Source: DASXTB01 sp036505615
GTDB lineage: Bacteria; Acidobacteriota; UBA6911; JACQSX01
Assembly: GCA_036505615.1 (NCBI GenBank)
Contig: DASXTB010000189.1
Coordinates: forward strand, 1-12,033
Length of the DNA: 12,033 bases
Direction of reading: 5' to 3'
Shown here: positions 1 through 5,317 of the stretch, one piece after another
Layout: every line of letters starts with the position of its first letter
Position numbering within the stretch: the first letter of the stretch is position 1
The notes under the pieces: generated by a model
Told to the model about the DNA's origin: nothing
The model's database searches: none
Seen by the model: only the letters and a program-made list of their open reading frames with translations
Translations under genes and position numbers: made by a program

Positions 1-46
1 CAGCTACGGCCTCCTTGACCGCTTCCTTAATTTTTTCTTGTGACAT
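1..46 (-). CDS. 5' end of an unidentified protein, cut by window edge
   Basis: Only the first 15 codons are visible, reading MSQEKIKEAVKEAVA on the minus strand. The ATG at 46-44 follows a strong Shine-Dalgarno (GGAGGAG on the minus strand, positions 60-54) at proper spacing, so this is very probably a genuine gene start. The visible residues form a charged amphipathic helix, too short to place in a family. The gene reads out of the window to the left. Confidence 0.6.
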   Translation of the reverse strand, partial: MSQEKIKEAVKEAVA

Positions 47-140
47 GTCGACACTCCTCCTTCACGCAGAAAGTGTCGCATACTGGAGTAGGTAGGTCAA
101 TAAAATAATAGTAGGCTTGCTAGGAAATGTCCAATCTCCA

Positions 141-160
141 GGGACCGCGTAAGCGGTCCC
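141..160. repeat. REP-like hairpin GGGACCGC (copy 1)
   Basis: Perfect 8-bp stem GGGACCGC / GCGGTCCC around the loop GTAA. A near-identical hairpin occurs at 495-512. The two bracket the transposase remnant at 186-416, as REP sequences bracket RAYT genes. No T-run follows it, so it is not an obvious intrinsic terminator. Confidence 0.7.
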
Positions 161-185
161 ATCAGGCTCGGTAGTCATCGATGCC

Positions 186-416
186 TCAATGCCAAAGATA
201 GCGCTCGTCATACCGCACTTGGTGTTTATTGAGTAGCAGCAGCAGCTCATCCCGCCAAGCGGGACATTGCCTGTGATGTTGCTTCTGGCGGGCGACATAG
301 CGGCGCACCCACTCCAGATGGGACTCACTTACGGAGAAAGCTGCATAGCCGTCCTGCCACTGGAAATCGCGCAACTCTCTTCCCCTCGTTTTGATCCATT
401 TTTGACGAACTTTTCT
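186..416 (-). pseudogene. C-terminal remnant of a Y1 (IS200-like/RAYT) transposase
   Basis: The minus-strand frame reads KWIKTRGERELRDFQWQDGY, then AAFSVSESHLEWVRRYVARQ, and ends YDERYLWH-stop. The KWIK...DFxWQxGYxAFSVS segment, the helix with QxxHHR and the final YDERYLW are characteristic of the C-terminal part of REP-associated tyrosine transposases (Y1_Tnp/RAYT), enzymes that nick single-stranded DNA at hairpins. The frame is closed by a TAG at 419-417, and the HUH motif and catalytic Tyr region expected upstream are absent. About 77 of some 150 residues remain, so it is a dead fragment. Any apparent start, such as the TTG at 374, is not a real initiation site. Hairpins of one family lie on both sides (141-160 and 495-512), which supports a former REP-transposase unit. 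Confidence 0.8.
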
Positions 417-494
417 CTACTTCGCACACGATTCCTTCTCAACTACACAACCGGGCTACCGAGGAATTTGCGAAGGACGAATGAAGGAAAAATG

Positions 495-512
495 GGACCG
501 CTTGGGCGGTCC
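495..512. repeat. REP-like hairpin GGACCGC (copy 2)
   Basis: Stem GGACCGC / GCGGTCC with loop TTGG. The stem is the same as at 141-160 with a different loop. It lies on the N-terminal side of the transposase remnant. Confidence 0.65.
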
Positions 513-547
513 GATTCCGTGCGGGGAGTCCCTGACCGAGGGTGACT

Positions 548-620
548 GGCGCTTCGCGCCTGAGCACCCCCGGCTACTGTTATTGGTCCGCTTCGCGGAC
601 ATAGCGCGCCTCCGGCGCGC
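548..620. repeat. Cluster of three short hairpins with 3-nt loops
   Basis: Three perfect palindromes lie within 73 bp. They are GGCGC-TTC-GCGCC (548-560), GTCCGC-TTC-GCGGAC (586-600) and GCGCGCC-TCC-GGCGCGC (604-620). The middle one is the reverse complement of the hairpin at 3829-3843, so the families recur across the window. The rest of 417-852 has no convincing gene: its open frames lack ribosome sites and overlap these palindromes. Confidence 0.7.
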
Positions 621-852
621 TCGATGGCTCCACGCTCCGGCGTAACACTCCGTGGAAAGCCACCGACGCCGCTCTGGCTCAGGGCGCCGATGCAGCTCCT
701 CTTCATCTTGCTGACTTGGTGGTCGACAGTGGTGGCGCGCTAATCTGGTTCCTTCTGTCAACTGGAGTTCGGATTACAACAGTGCGAACTTGAGTTTTCT
801 TACTACGGCGCTTGTCAGATCAGCCCGGTTTGGCTCAAGCTAATGGCCAGCC

Positions 853-1794
853 GTGCGCGAGAAGATAGTTCTTGTTGGATTTTTGGTGGGAGCAGCACTA
901 CTGTTCTATCTTGGCAGGAACTTGCTCGAAACATCGGCTGCCGTTACTTGGGGGCTGACATTTGCCGGAACCACGGCGGTCTCCGTCTTGGGGATGACGC
1001 TCTACCGGGTCCAGTCGCAGTTGCGTGCCAGCCGTCACGAGCTGGCGCGCAAAGAAGCCGAATTGAGCTTTGCTCTCGAAGTGCAGCGGGCGCTCTTTCC
1101 CCGGCATTTTCCCGCCGATTCCGGCTTGGAATTCGCAGCCGTGTGTGTTCCTGCCCGCGGCATCAGCGGTGACTACTACGACGTGATGAAACTGGAGGAT
1201 GGGCGCGTTGTCTTCGTCGTCGGCGATATCAGCGGAAAGGGCATCTCGGCGGCCATCCTGATGGCTAACCTGCAGGCGGTCTGGCGGATGCTTGCGCGGA
1301 CAGGGCGTTCTCCCGAAGAGGTATGCTCTCAACTGAATCGACACCTGTACCAGATTACCGACACATCGCGCTTCGCGACGCTTTTTTACGGTCTGTGGAA
1401 CCGGGCTGACGGCCGACTCTGCTATGTCAATGCCGGGCATGAAGTGCCGCTGCTGATCAGCGATTGCAGCAGCCATAGGCTCGAGCAGGGAGGCTTGCCG
1501 CTGGGAATGTTCCCCGCGGCGGACTACCAGGCAGGAAGCGTCGCGCTCGCCCGTGACGACTTGCTGGTTGTCTATTCGGACGGCATCACCGACGCGACGA
1601 GGCCGCAGGGTGACGACTTTGGCGCGGACCGCCTCGAAAAGCTGGTCGCAGAGCACTGGCGTAATCCTTTGGCTGAAATTCAGCAGAAGGTGATGACGGC
1701 GGTGCGACAGTGGTGCGGTCCAGGCAGGGAAGCTGACGATGATATGACGCTTCTGCTTGTCCGAGGAGCTGTGGCTGTCAGGGAGGAATCATGA
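853..1794 (+). CDS. Membrane-anchored SpoIIE/RsbU-type PP2C serine phosphatase
   Basis: 313 residues. Two hydrophobic helices (about 5-21 and 33-51) anchor the protein. A short helical linker (about 54-82) ends in EVQRALFP, the usual lead into SpoIIE domains. The phosphatase domain then shows GDYYD (106-110), GDISGKG (124-130), YVNAGH (191-196), LPLGMF (215-220), YSDGITDA (241-248) and DDDMT (295-299). The Asp residues that bind the two Mn/Mg ions (D107, D125, D243, D296) are all present, so it should be active. Family members dephosphorylate anti-anti-sigma factors (STAS proteins) in partner-switching control. No STAS or kinase partner is encoded here, so its target must lie elsewhere. The start is a GTG at 853: an in-frame TAA sits just upstream at 841 and the ribosome site is weak. 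The gene overlaps the next one by ATGA. Confidence 0.9.
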   Translation: MREKIVLVGFLVGAALLFYLGRNLLETSAAVTWGLTFAGTTAVSVLGMTLYRVQSQLRASRHELARKEAELSFALEVQRALFPRHFPADSGLEFAAVCVPARGISGDYYDVMKLEDGRVVFVVGDISGKGISAAILMANLQAVWRMLARTGRSPEEVCSQLNRHLYQITDTSRFATLFYGLWNRADGRLCYVNAGHEVPLLISDCSSHRLEQGGLPLGMFPAADYQAGSVALARDDLLVVYSDGITDATRPQGDDFGADRLEKLVAEHWRNPLAEIQQKVMTAVRQWCGPGREADDDMTLLLVRGAVAVREES

Positions 1795-2258
1795 ACGTCG
1801 GGGGATTGTCGTTGCGGGATCACATCCGACTGCTGGCGCCTTTGTTCGGCCTGATCGCGGCTGTCTGGCTGCTGCGGCTGGTTCTGGCCACTGCCGGAGC
1901 CCCAGGCGGTCTGGTAAGCGTGGTCAGCGTTACTGCTGCCGTAGCGATTTCCGTGCTGCTGGCGGTGCTTCTAATACATTTCCGTCGGGCCGGCAGTTAT
2001 GCGAACGTCGTGTTTTCTGTGGCTTTACTGGTATTGTTTGAGGAGTTGCTGATAGTTGCCGCCATCGGCTTTGCCGTCTTGACGGGCACGGGCAATATCT
2101 TCACTGCGCCCGAATACTCGTTTCCCCATGCCGACCCGTCCCAGATCCGACATATTCTCGGCCACCTCACGTTCGGAGTGGGGCTGGGCACGCTGTTTGG
2201 CTCGGGGATGGGTTGTTTGCTTTTGTGGATACTGAGGCGTTCGACACTAAAACCATGA
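1791..2258 (+). CDS. Small four-helix membrane protein, function unknown
   Basis: 155 residues with hydrophobic segments at about 14-34, 42-63, 71-96 and 126-148, and a short positively charged tail. I recognise no family. The start ATG overlaps the stop of the phosphatase gene in an ATGA arrangement, which usually means translational coupling. It is therefore probably a partner of, or membrane context for, the phosphatase. A loop at about 97-125 (TGTGNIFTAPEYSF region) may face the periplasm. Sequence quality and coding bias match the gene before it, and nothing suggests transfer. Confidence 0.8.
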   Translation: MNVGGLSLRDHIRLLAPLFGLIAAVWLLRLVLATAGAPGGLVSVVSVTAAVAISVLLAVLLIHFRRAGSYANVVFSVALLVLFEELLIVAAIGFAVLTGTGNIFTAPEYSFPHADPSQIRHILGHLTFGVGLGTLFGSGMGCLLLWILRRSTLKP

Positions 2259-2290
2259 ACCACGGTGCGGCTCTCAGGCAACCAAAACGT

Positions 2291-2318
2291 CATCAGTCAT
2301 CGGTCATCAGTCATCGGT
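2291..2318. repeat. 14-bp perfect tandem duplication
   Basis: The unit CATCAGTCATCGGT occurs twice head to tail (2291-2304, 2305-2318). It contains a smaller CATCNGT period. It lies in the gap between two convergent genes (2259-2490), where no coding frame is convincing. Confidence 0.8.
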
Positions 2319-2346
2319 TTAAGAAATCTTGCTAGAAAAACAAGAT

Positions 2347-2364
2347 ATGACACGTTTGTGTCAT
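2347..2364. promoter_or_regulatory. 18-bp palindrome, operator-like or stray hairpin
   Basis: ATGACAC-GTTT-GTGTCAT is a perfect 7-bp inverted repeat with a 4-nt centre. It differs from the GC-rich REP-like hairpins elsewhere in being AT-balanced, like a dimeric repressor site. It lies between the 3' ends of convergent genes, where an operator would have no obvious promoter to control, so its role is unclear. No T-run follows it. Confidence 0.35.
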
Positions 2365-2490
2365 GGGGAATTTTAGGATTCCTTTGTTAGGATTTAGTGG
2401 CAGCGTCGAAAGCCCTTCCGGCCCCGTGTTCCCGGTGTCCCCCGTGGTTTCATCCCTTCTGAGGCAGCCTCCTCCGGCTTTCCGCCTGAG

Positions 2491-3114
2491 TCAGTGCCGC
2501 AGTTTCAGAATGGCGAAGACAAACAGCGCAACGCCGGAGGCTCCTGCCAGTAGAGCGAAGACCCAGACCTGGCGCCGCTCCACAATCGCCGCCACGGCCG
2601 ACAGGCCGATTGCCACCTGAAGCAGAGTCACCGCGTAAGCGAACAGATGATGGTGCTCGAGTTGCTCAGTAGATTTCTCCTGGAGTTCCTTCTGTTCCTG
2701 CTGGAGCCGCCGGGCTTCTCTTTGAATTTCTTCTTGCTCGCTCTTGTAGCGGCTGGCTTCATCGCGAGTCTTAGCGATCAAATCGGCCGGCCCGTGAGAA
2801 TTCATCAGCAGGTCCGCCTCAACCTGGCGCGCAATCATTTTTATTCCCTTGGCCTGATAGTAAGACCATGAATCTGAGGCCTGTGACTGCTTGAGAGTTG
2901 CCTCATTCATCCGCAACAGTGCTTCGTTGGCAAGACGCCCCGATTGCAGAGAAGCTATTGCTGCAATCACGGCAAATAAAGCGGTAGAGAGAGCCAGCCA
3001 GCGCAGCCACGGCGCCCGCATTCCTTCCTCCCTCCCTTTCTCCAGCGCGCGATCGCCCGCCTTATCTACTCCAACCTCGCCAATCTCAGCCTCTTCCATC
3101 GGACAAGCCCCCAT
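2491..3114 (-). CDS. DUF4337 family membrane/coiled-coil protein
   Basis: 207 residues. A charged N-terminal tail (1-35) precedes a first membrane helix (about 38-56). The diagnostic stretch follows: SLQSGRLANEALL (55-67), LKQSQASDSW (75-84) and YYQAKGIK (85-92). A Gln/Glu-rich coiled coil spans about 115-152 (SEQEEIQREARRLQQEQKEL), and two more membrane helices lie at about 158-178 and 184-203. This order matches the DUF4337 family, common in Acidobacteria and Proteobacteria, whose function is unknown. The start at 3114 has GAGAAG upstream. The in-frame ATG at 3099 (MEEAEIG) is a reasonable alternative. The gene is monocistronic, and AT-rich DNA at about 3150-3215 may hold its promoter. Confidence 0.85.
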   Translation of the reverse strand: MGACPMEEAEIGEVGVDKAGDRALEKGREEGMRAPWLRWLALSTALFAVIAAIASLQSGRLANEALLRMNEATLKQSQASDSWSYYQAKGIKMIARQVEADLLMNSHGPADLIAKTRDEASRYKSEQEEIQREARRLQQEQKELQEKSTEQLEHHHLFAYAVTLLQVAIGLSAVAAIVERRQVWVFALLAGASGVALFVFAILKLRH

Positions 3115-3235
3115 CCCGTTTAACTTCTCGTGCGTGCTTTTACCGCACTCTACCGAAGAAATTCAAATAAGATCAAAATATCAAATTTCGGCGAATCTTG
3201 TTAAATTTGCTGCGCGCGCCCACAGGATCGCCTTG

Positions 3236-3289
3236 GCGCCGCGAAGCGGCGCTCTGGATTTCTACATTCTCTAAGTTCGCGTAGCGGAC
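3236..3289. repeat. Two REP-like hairpins upstream of the DUF4337 gene
   Basis: GCGCCGC-GAA-GCGGCGC at 3236-3252 is the first of four identical copies in the window (others at 3764, 3891 and 4265). GTTCGC-GTA-GCGGAC at 3275-3289 is a wobble-paired relative of the GTCCGC family. This marks the left edge of the hairpin-dense tract. Confidence 0.75.
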
Positions 3290-3334
3290 TAGCGCTCGGG
3301 AAGGACCTGCGACGGCCGATCATGCTACGCAATC

Positions 3335-3402
3335 GGGCCTGGCCCGTTTTTGGGGGCGGGCGGCAGAATAAAGCCCAGGGCGGAGCTTGCGTAGCCCTGG
3401 GA
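3335..3402 (+). repeat. REP-like module A, left flank of second transposase remnant
   Basis: The module has a short palindrome CGGGC-CTG-GCCCG (3334-3346), then TTTTTGGGGGCGGGCGG. It ends in a longer hairpin with stem CCCAGGGC (3374-3381) / GCCCTGGG (3394-3401). The same module occurs in inverted orientation at 3659-3722, and its first part again, inverted, at 3609-3633. Confidence 0.75.
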
Positions 3403-3404
3403 CA

Positions 3405-3590
3405 GCCTTGGATGGAACAGATTTGTCCTCATTTTGGGTGGCAGGAAGGATATGGGGCAGTTGGCGTGAGTCCTTCTCAAGTTGAGCGCACGCGCGATAC
3501 ATTGCCAATCAGGAGGAGCATCACCGCAAGGTGAGCTTTGCTGAAGAATGGGCCAAGCTGTTGGAGGCAATGCGCAAGAGCGAGGATTAG
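3405..3590 (+). pseudogene. Frameshifted C-terminal remnant of a second Y1/RAYT transposase
   Basis: Read from about 3430, the frame gives HFGWQEGYGAVGVSPSQVER, then TR up to 3495. One nucleotide appears to be missing there. After a +1-base correction the next frame reads YIANQEEHHRKVSFAEEWAK, then LLEAMRKSED and a TAG at 3588-3590. The WQEGYGAxxVSPSQV and ANQEEHHRKxSF motifs are typical of the C-terminal region of REP-associated tyrosine transposases. The catalytic N-terminal part is missing. The retained region is homologous to the remnant at 186-416, and both begin near the same point of the protein. Inverted copies of a REP-like module stand on both sides. Confidence 0.75.
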
Positions 3591-3608
3591 AGCTACCGGC
3601 ATTCAGTC

Positions 3609-3633
3609 GCCCGCCCCAAAAACGGGCCGGGCC
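3609..3633 (-). repeat. Partial inverted copy of module A
   Basis: The reverse complement reads GGCCCGGCCCGTTTTTGGGG followed by CGGGC. It matches positions 3335-3361 of module A with few differences. Confidence 0.65.
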
Positions 3634-3658
3634 TAAGACGTGGAAAAATGGTCGGCAC

Positions 3659-3722
3659 TCCCAGGGCTCCGCAAGCTCCGCCCTGGACTTTATTCTTCCG
3701 CCCAGCCAAAAAGCGGCCGGGC
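3659..3722 (-). repeat. Inverted copy of module A, right flank
   Basis: On the minus strand this reads GGGCGGAAGAATAAAGTCCA and then AGCTTGCGGAGCCCTGGGA. It aligns with 3340-3402 with a handful of substitutions. Its hairpin stem (CCAGGGC / GCCCTGG) is conserved. With module A it forms a long inverted repeat around the transposase remnant, a BIME-like design. Confidence 0.7.
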
Positions 3723-3741
3723 TGGACCGCTTTCAAGGACC

Positions 3742-3865
3742 GAGAAAATGTATAAACTCTAGGGCGCCGCGAAGCGGCGCTAGCCCGCCTGAAGGGCGGG
3801 CGACAGAAAAGTATCTGCAAACCAGGGCGTCCGCGAAGCGGACAAAAAGCTGTCCCGGAGGGACA
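3742..3865. repeat. Four adjacent hairpins with two lead-in sequences
   Basis: Palindromes are GCGCCGC-GAA-GCGGCGC (3764-3780), GCCCGCCT-GAA-GGGCGGGC (3783-3801, one T:G pair), GTCCGC-GAA-GCGGAC (3829-3843) and TGTCCC-GGA-GGGACA (3851-3865). The first and third are preceded by related AT-richer sequences (GAAAATGTATAAACTCTAGG at 3743 and GAAAAGTATCTGCAAACCAG at 3806), which also occur in variant form before other hairpins. Loops are GAA or GGA. Confidence 0.7.
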
Positions 3866-3888
3866 ACTAAGCCCACCGGAGGCGAGCT

Positions 3889-3960
3889 AGGCGCCGCGAA
3901 GCGGCGCTATTGGAGAGACGCCCCGTGGGGCGTCTCCTGCACGATGAAAGATTGTGCGGG
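3889..3960 (+). repeat. 72-bp direct repeat, copy 1
   Basis: It contains GCGCCGC-GAA-GCGGCGC (3891-3907), a 10-bp-stem hairpin GAGACGCCCC / GGGGCGTCTC around GT (3915-3936), and the tail CTGCACGATGAAAGATTGTG. Copy 2 is at 4263-4333 with one substitution and one single-base deletion. Such identity in non-coding DNA implies recent duplication. Confidence 0.85.
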
Positions 3961-3986
3961 AGACGGCCCACCGGCCGTCTCTCCAA
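3910..3986. repeat. 77-bp composite palindrome with 11-bp terminal inverted repeats
   Basis: TTGGAGAGACG (3910-3920) is exactly inverted at 3976-3986. Inside are two tight hairpins (3915-3936, and GAGACGGCC-CACC-GGCCGTCTC at 3960-3981). CGTCTCCTGCAC (3931-3942) can also pair with GTGCGGGAGACG (3954-3965) with one wobble. The whole could fold as one long structure or as two hairpins. It resembles a paired-REP or REPIN-like unit. Confidence 0.65.
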
Positions 3987-4005
3987 AATGTCCAAACTCC
4001 AAAGC

Positions 4006-4051
4006 TGTCCCGGAGGGACAGCCGATAATAGCCCAGCGATTCATCGCTGGG
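4006..4051. repeat. Hairpins TGTCCC-GGA-GGGACA and CCCAGCGAT palindrome
   Basis: The first (4006-4020) repeats the hairpin at 3851. The second has stem CCCAGCGAT / ATCGCTGGG around TC (4032-4051) and recurs with centre AA at 4159-4178. Confidence 0.7.
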
Positions 4052-4070
4052 TTTAGGAAGCTTCACAGCA

Positions 4071-4136
4071 AGAAGTCCCGTAGGGACGGCTGATTTGGAT
4101 TGCCAGCTAGGAGTTTCAGACGTCTCTACGGGACTC
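4071..4136. repeat. Inverted REP pair GTCCC-GTA-GGGAC
   Basis: AGAAGTCCCGTAGGGACGGC (4071-4090) is mirrored by the reverse complement of 4116-4136, which reads AGGAGTCCCGTAGAGACGTC. The hairpins are at 4075-4087 and 4122-4134, about 34 bp apart. Head-to-tail inverted pairs like this are the usual form of REP doublets. Confidence 0.65.
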
Positions 4137-4158
4137 CTATTCTTTGGCTCACCCCATT

Positions 4159-4205
4159 CCCAGCGATAAATCGCTGGGCTATTCTCGAATCGTCCCTCCG
4201 GGACG
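4159..4205. repeat. CCCAGCGAT palindrome (copy 2) and inverted TGTCCC-type hairpin
   Basis: CCCAGCGAT-AA-ATCGCTGGG lies at 4159-4178. CGTCCC-TCC-GGGACG lies at 4191-4205 and is close to the reverse complement of the hairpins at 3851 and 4006. Their order mirrors 4006-4051, consistent with an inverted duplication of the pair. Confidence 0.65.
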
Positions 4206-4262
4206 AAGTCCGCCCACTGCTAGGCAGCGACCCTTCATTTTTCAGAAAATGTCCAAACTCCA

Positions 4263-4333
4263 AGGCGCCGCGAAGCGGCGCTATTGGAGAGACGCCCCGT
4301 GGGGCGTCTCCTGCACGATGAAGATTGCGCGGG
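4263..4333 (+). repeat. 72-bp direct repeat, copy 2 (71 bp)
   Basis: It matches 3889-3960 almost base for base, including the GCGCCGC hairpin (4265-4281) and the GAGACGCCCC hairpin (4289-4310). It stops just before the region upstream of the small gene at 4406. The lead-in AAAATGTCCAAACTCCAA (4246-4263) also occurs at 3985-4002 before a different hairpin. Confidence 0.85.
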
Positions 4334-4393
4334 TACGAAAAAATCGTGCTTATGGTATAAGATTAAAATACCCTTGACGTTCCACGGGCCAAA

Positions 4394-4404
4394 GGAGGTG
4401 ACAA
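4394..4404 (+). promoter_or_regulatory. Very strong Shine-Dalgarno
   Basis: AAAGGAGGTGA lies four bases before the ATG at 4406 and is fully complementary to the 16S rRNA 3' end. It is the strongest ribosome site in the window and implies high expression of the small exported protein. Confidence 0.85.
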
Positions 4405-4405
4405 A

Positions 4406-4618
4406 ATGAAGCGCTTAATCCTTTCGATTGTGGCGGTCCTAGTTTTTAACGTTGCGGGGATTCTGTTTGCGCAGACCCCTGCCAAACCGGCTGAGCAGAA
4501 TCCGCCAGCCAAGAAGACGGCCACTACTACTACCAAGAAAAAGAAGAAGTCCTCGAAAAAGGCATCGATGAAGAAGAAGGCCGGCACTTCCAAGAAAGCC
4601 AAGAAGCCTGCTGCCTAA
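4406..4618 (+). CDS. Small exported lysine-rich protein
   Basis: 70 residues. A clear signal peptide (MKRLILSIVAVLVFNVAGIL then FA, cleavage about residue 22-23 before QTPAKP) leads into a low-complexity tail. The tail is Pro/Ala-rich first (24-36), then Thr and long Lys runs (TTTTKKKKKSSKKASMKKKA), ending KKAKKPAA. About two fifths of the mature protein is lysine. It resembles the basic tails of histone H1-like proteins, but the signal peptide points to export, so DNA packaging in the cytoplasm is unlikely. Binding to anionic envelope polymers or nucleic acid outside the cell is possible. I know of no named family. The ribosome site is near perfect and a terminator follows. Confidence 0.8.
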   Translation: MKRLILSIVAVLVFNVAGILFAQTPAKPAEQNPPAKKTATTTTKKKKKSSKKASMKKKAGTSKKAKKPAA

Positions 4619-4649
4619 GATCTTCGAACGAGCATCGGCAAAATCAAAG

Positions 4650-4674
4650 GCCAGGGCATCAAACCCTGGCTTTT
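4650..4674 (+). terminator. Intrinsic terminator, probably bidirectional
   Basis: Stem GCCAGGG / CCCTGGC around CATCAAA, followed by TTTT. It lies 32 bases after the lysine-rich gene and directly abuts the stop of the convergent gene at 4676. On the minus strand the same stem is followed by a moderately T-rich stretch (CTTTGATTTT), so it can serve both genes. Confidence 0.75.
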
Positions 4675-4675
4675 G

Positions 4676-5224
4676 TCATTTCTGAGATTTTATTTGCGGG
4701 TTACCTCCTGCCCCCTTCAACGCCAGCTCCACTAGCAGATCGGACAAACGATCAGCCGCTCCCAGCAGCGCCTTCCCAGCCTCATCGAAGCGATTTGCGG
4801 CAGCCAATCGCTGGGCATTCGCGACCACTTCTACGGCGTCCGACAGTTTTATATATGGCGCTCGTAACTGCGGTTTCGCTTTCAGACTCTGAGCCACGTT
4901 CTCCAGTCCCGCTTTGATATTTCCGAGGTTGTTGACGACATCCGCTTTGTCTAACTTTATTTTGGTTTGCAAGGCGTCGGATGACTCGCCACGTCTCGCT
5001 TGCTCGTCTGCTGTTTCCAGACCGTTGGAAATTTTCCCGTACACGAAAAGAAATCGGGTAAGAAGCTTGAGCTGATTGGCAATCTGGCCGGCCTCTTCGC
5101 GAAAGTCGGAGGTGGCCTGCGGCTTCGGTGCGGGCGCTCGTTGTTTCTGTGTCCTTCTTGCCTGAGGTAATGCCTGCACGGGGAGTACGATGAAAAGCGC
5201 CAGTAGAATGAACCTATGTTTCAA
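4676..5224 (-). CDS. Secreted helical protein, function unknown
   Basis: 182 residues from a TTG start at 5224, chosen because GAGGGAGA lies just upstream and a good signal peptide starts there (MKHRFILLALFIVLPVQALP). A longer frame from an ATG at 5287 would add 21 residues without a ribosome site or export signal. After a Lys/Arg/Pro-rich linker (about 22-38) the mature protein is predicted to be mostly amphipathic helix, with repeated Asn-Leu, Ala-Leu and Lys patterns (for example ANQLKLLTRF, VVNNLGNIKAGLENV, AAANRFDEAGKALLGAADRL), suggesting a helical bundle. I recognise no family. It lies downstream of the VWFA and OmpA genes on the same strand, with a gap of about 94 bases, and may be co-transcribed. 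Confidence 0.7.
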   Translation of the reverse strand: MKHRFILLALFIVLPVQALPQARRTQKQRAPAPKPQATSDFREEAGQIANQLKLLTRFLFVYGKISNGLETADEQARRGESSDALQTKIKLDKADVVNNLGNIKAGLENVAQSLKAKPQLRAPYIKLSDAVEVVANAQRLAAANRFDEAGKALLGAADRLSDLLVELALKGAGGNPQIKSQK

Positions 5225-5317
5225 AAGATTCTCCCTCGCAGGGCGGCAAATTGGTCTGCATTCCAGGCTATCGCTACAACCGTGCATGGTCCGGGCATGC
5301 TCTGCCGGCGCTGAGGG

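Noticed and set aside
443..761. Two minus-strand open frames of 87 and 101 residues
   Set aside because: They cross three palindromes, are Arg/Ser-rich as expected from GC-rich non-coding DNA, and lack ribosome sites.
898..1656. 252-residue minus-strand open frame
   Set aside because: It is the antisense shadow of the PP2C phosphatase gene, which shows all family motifs on the plus strand.
3548..4093. 181-residue plus-strand open frame across the hairpin tract
   Set aside because: It runs through the end of the transposase remnant and many palindromes; the composition reflects the GC-rich repeats and there is no ribosome site.
3764..4310. Possible CRISPR array
   Set aside because: Repeats are of several different sequences, irregularly spaced and self-palindromic, with no uniform repeat-spacer periodicity and no cas gene.
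4100..4377. Two overlapping small open frames in the hairpin tract
   Set aside because: Both translate the repeated palindromes and have no start signals.
4340..4380. Promoter for the lysine-rich gene (TATAAG and TTGACG motifs)
   Set aside because: TATAAG has no -35 at a suitable distance and TTGACG has no -10 after it, so no pair could be assigned.
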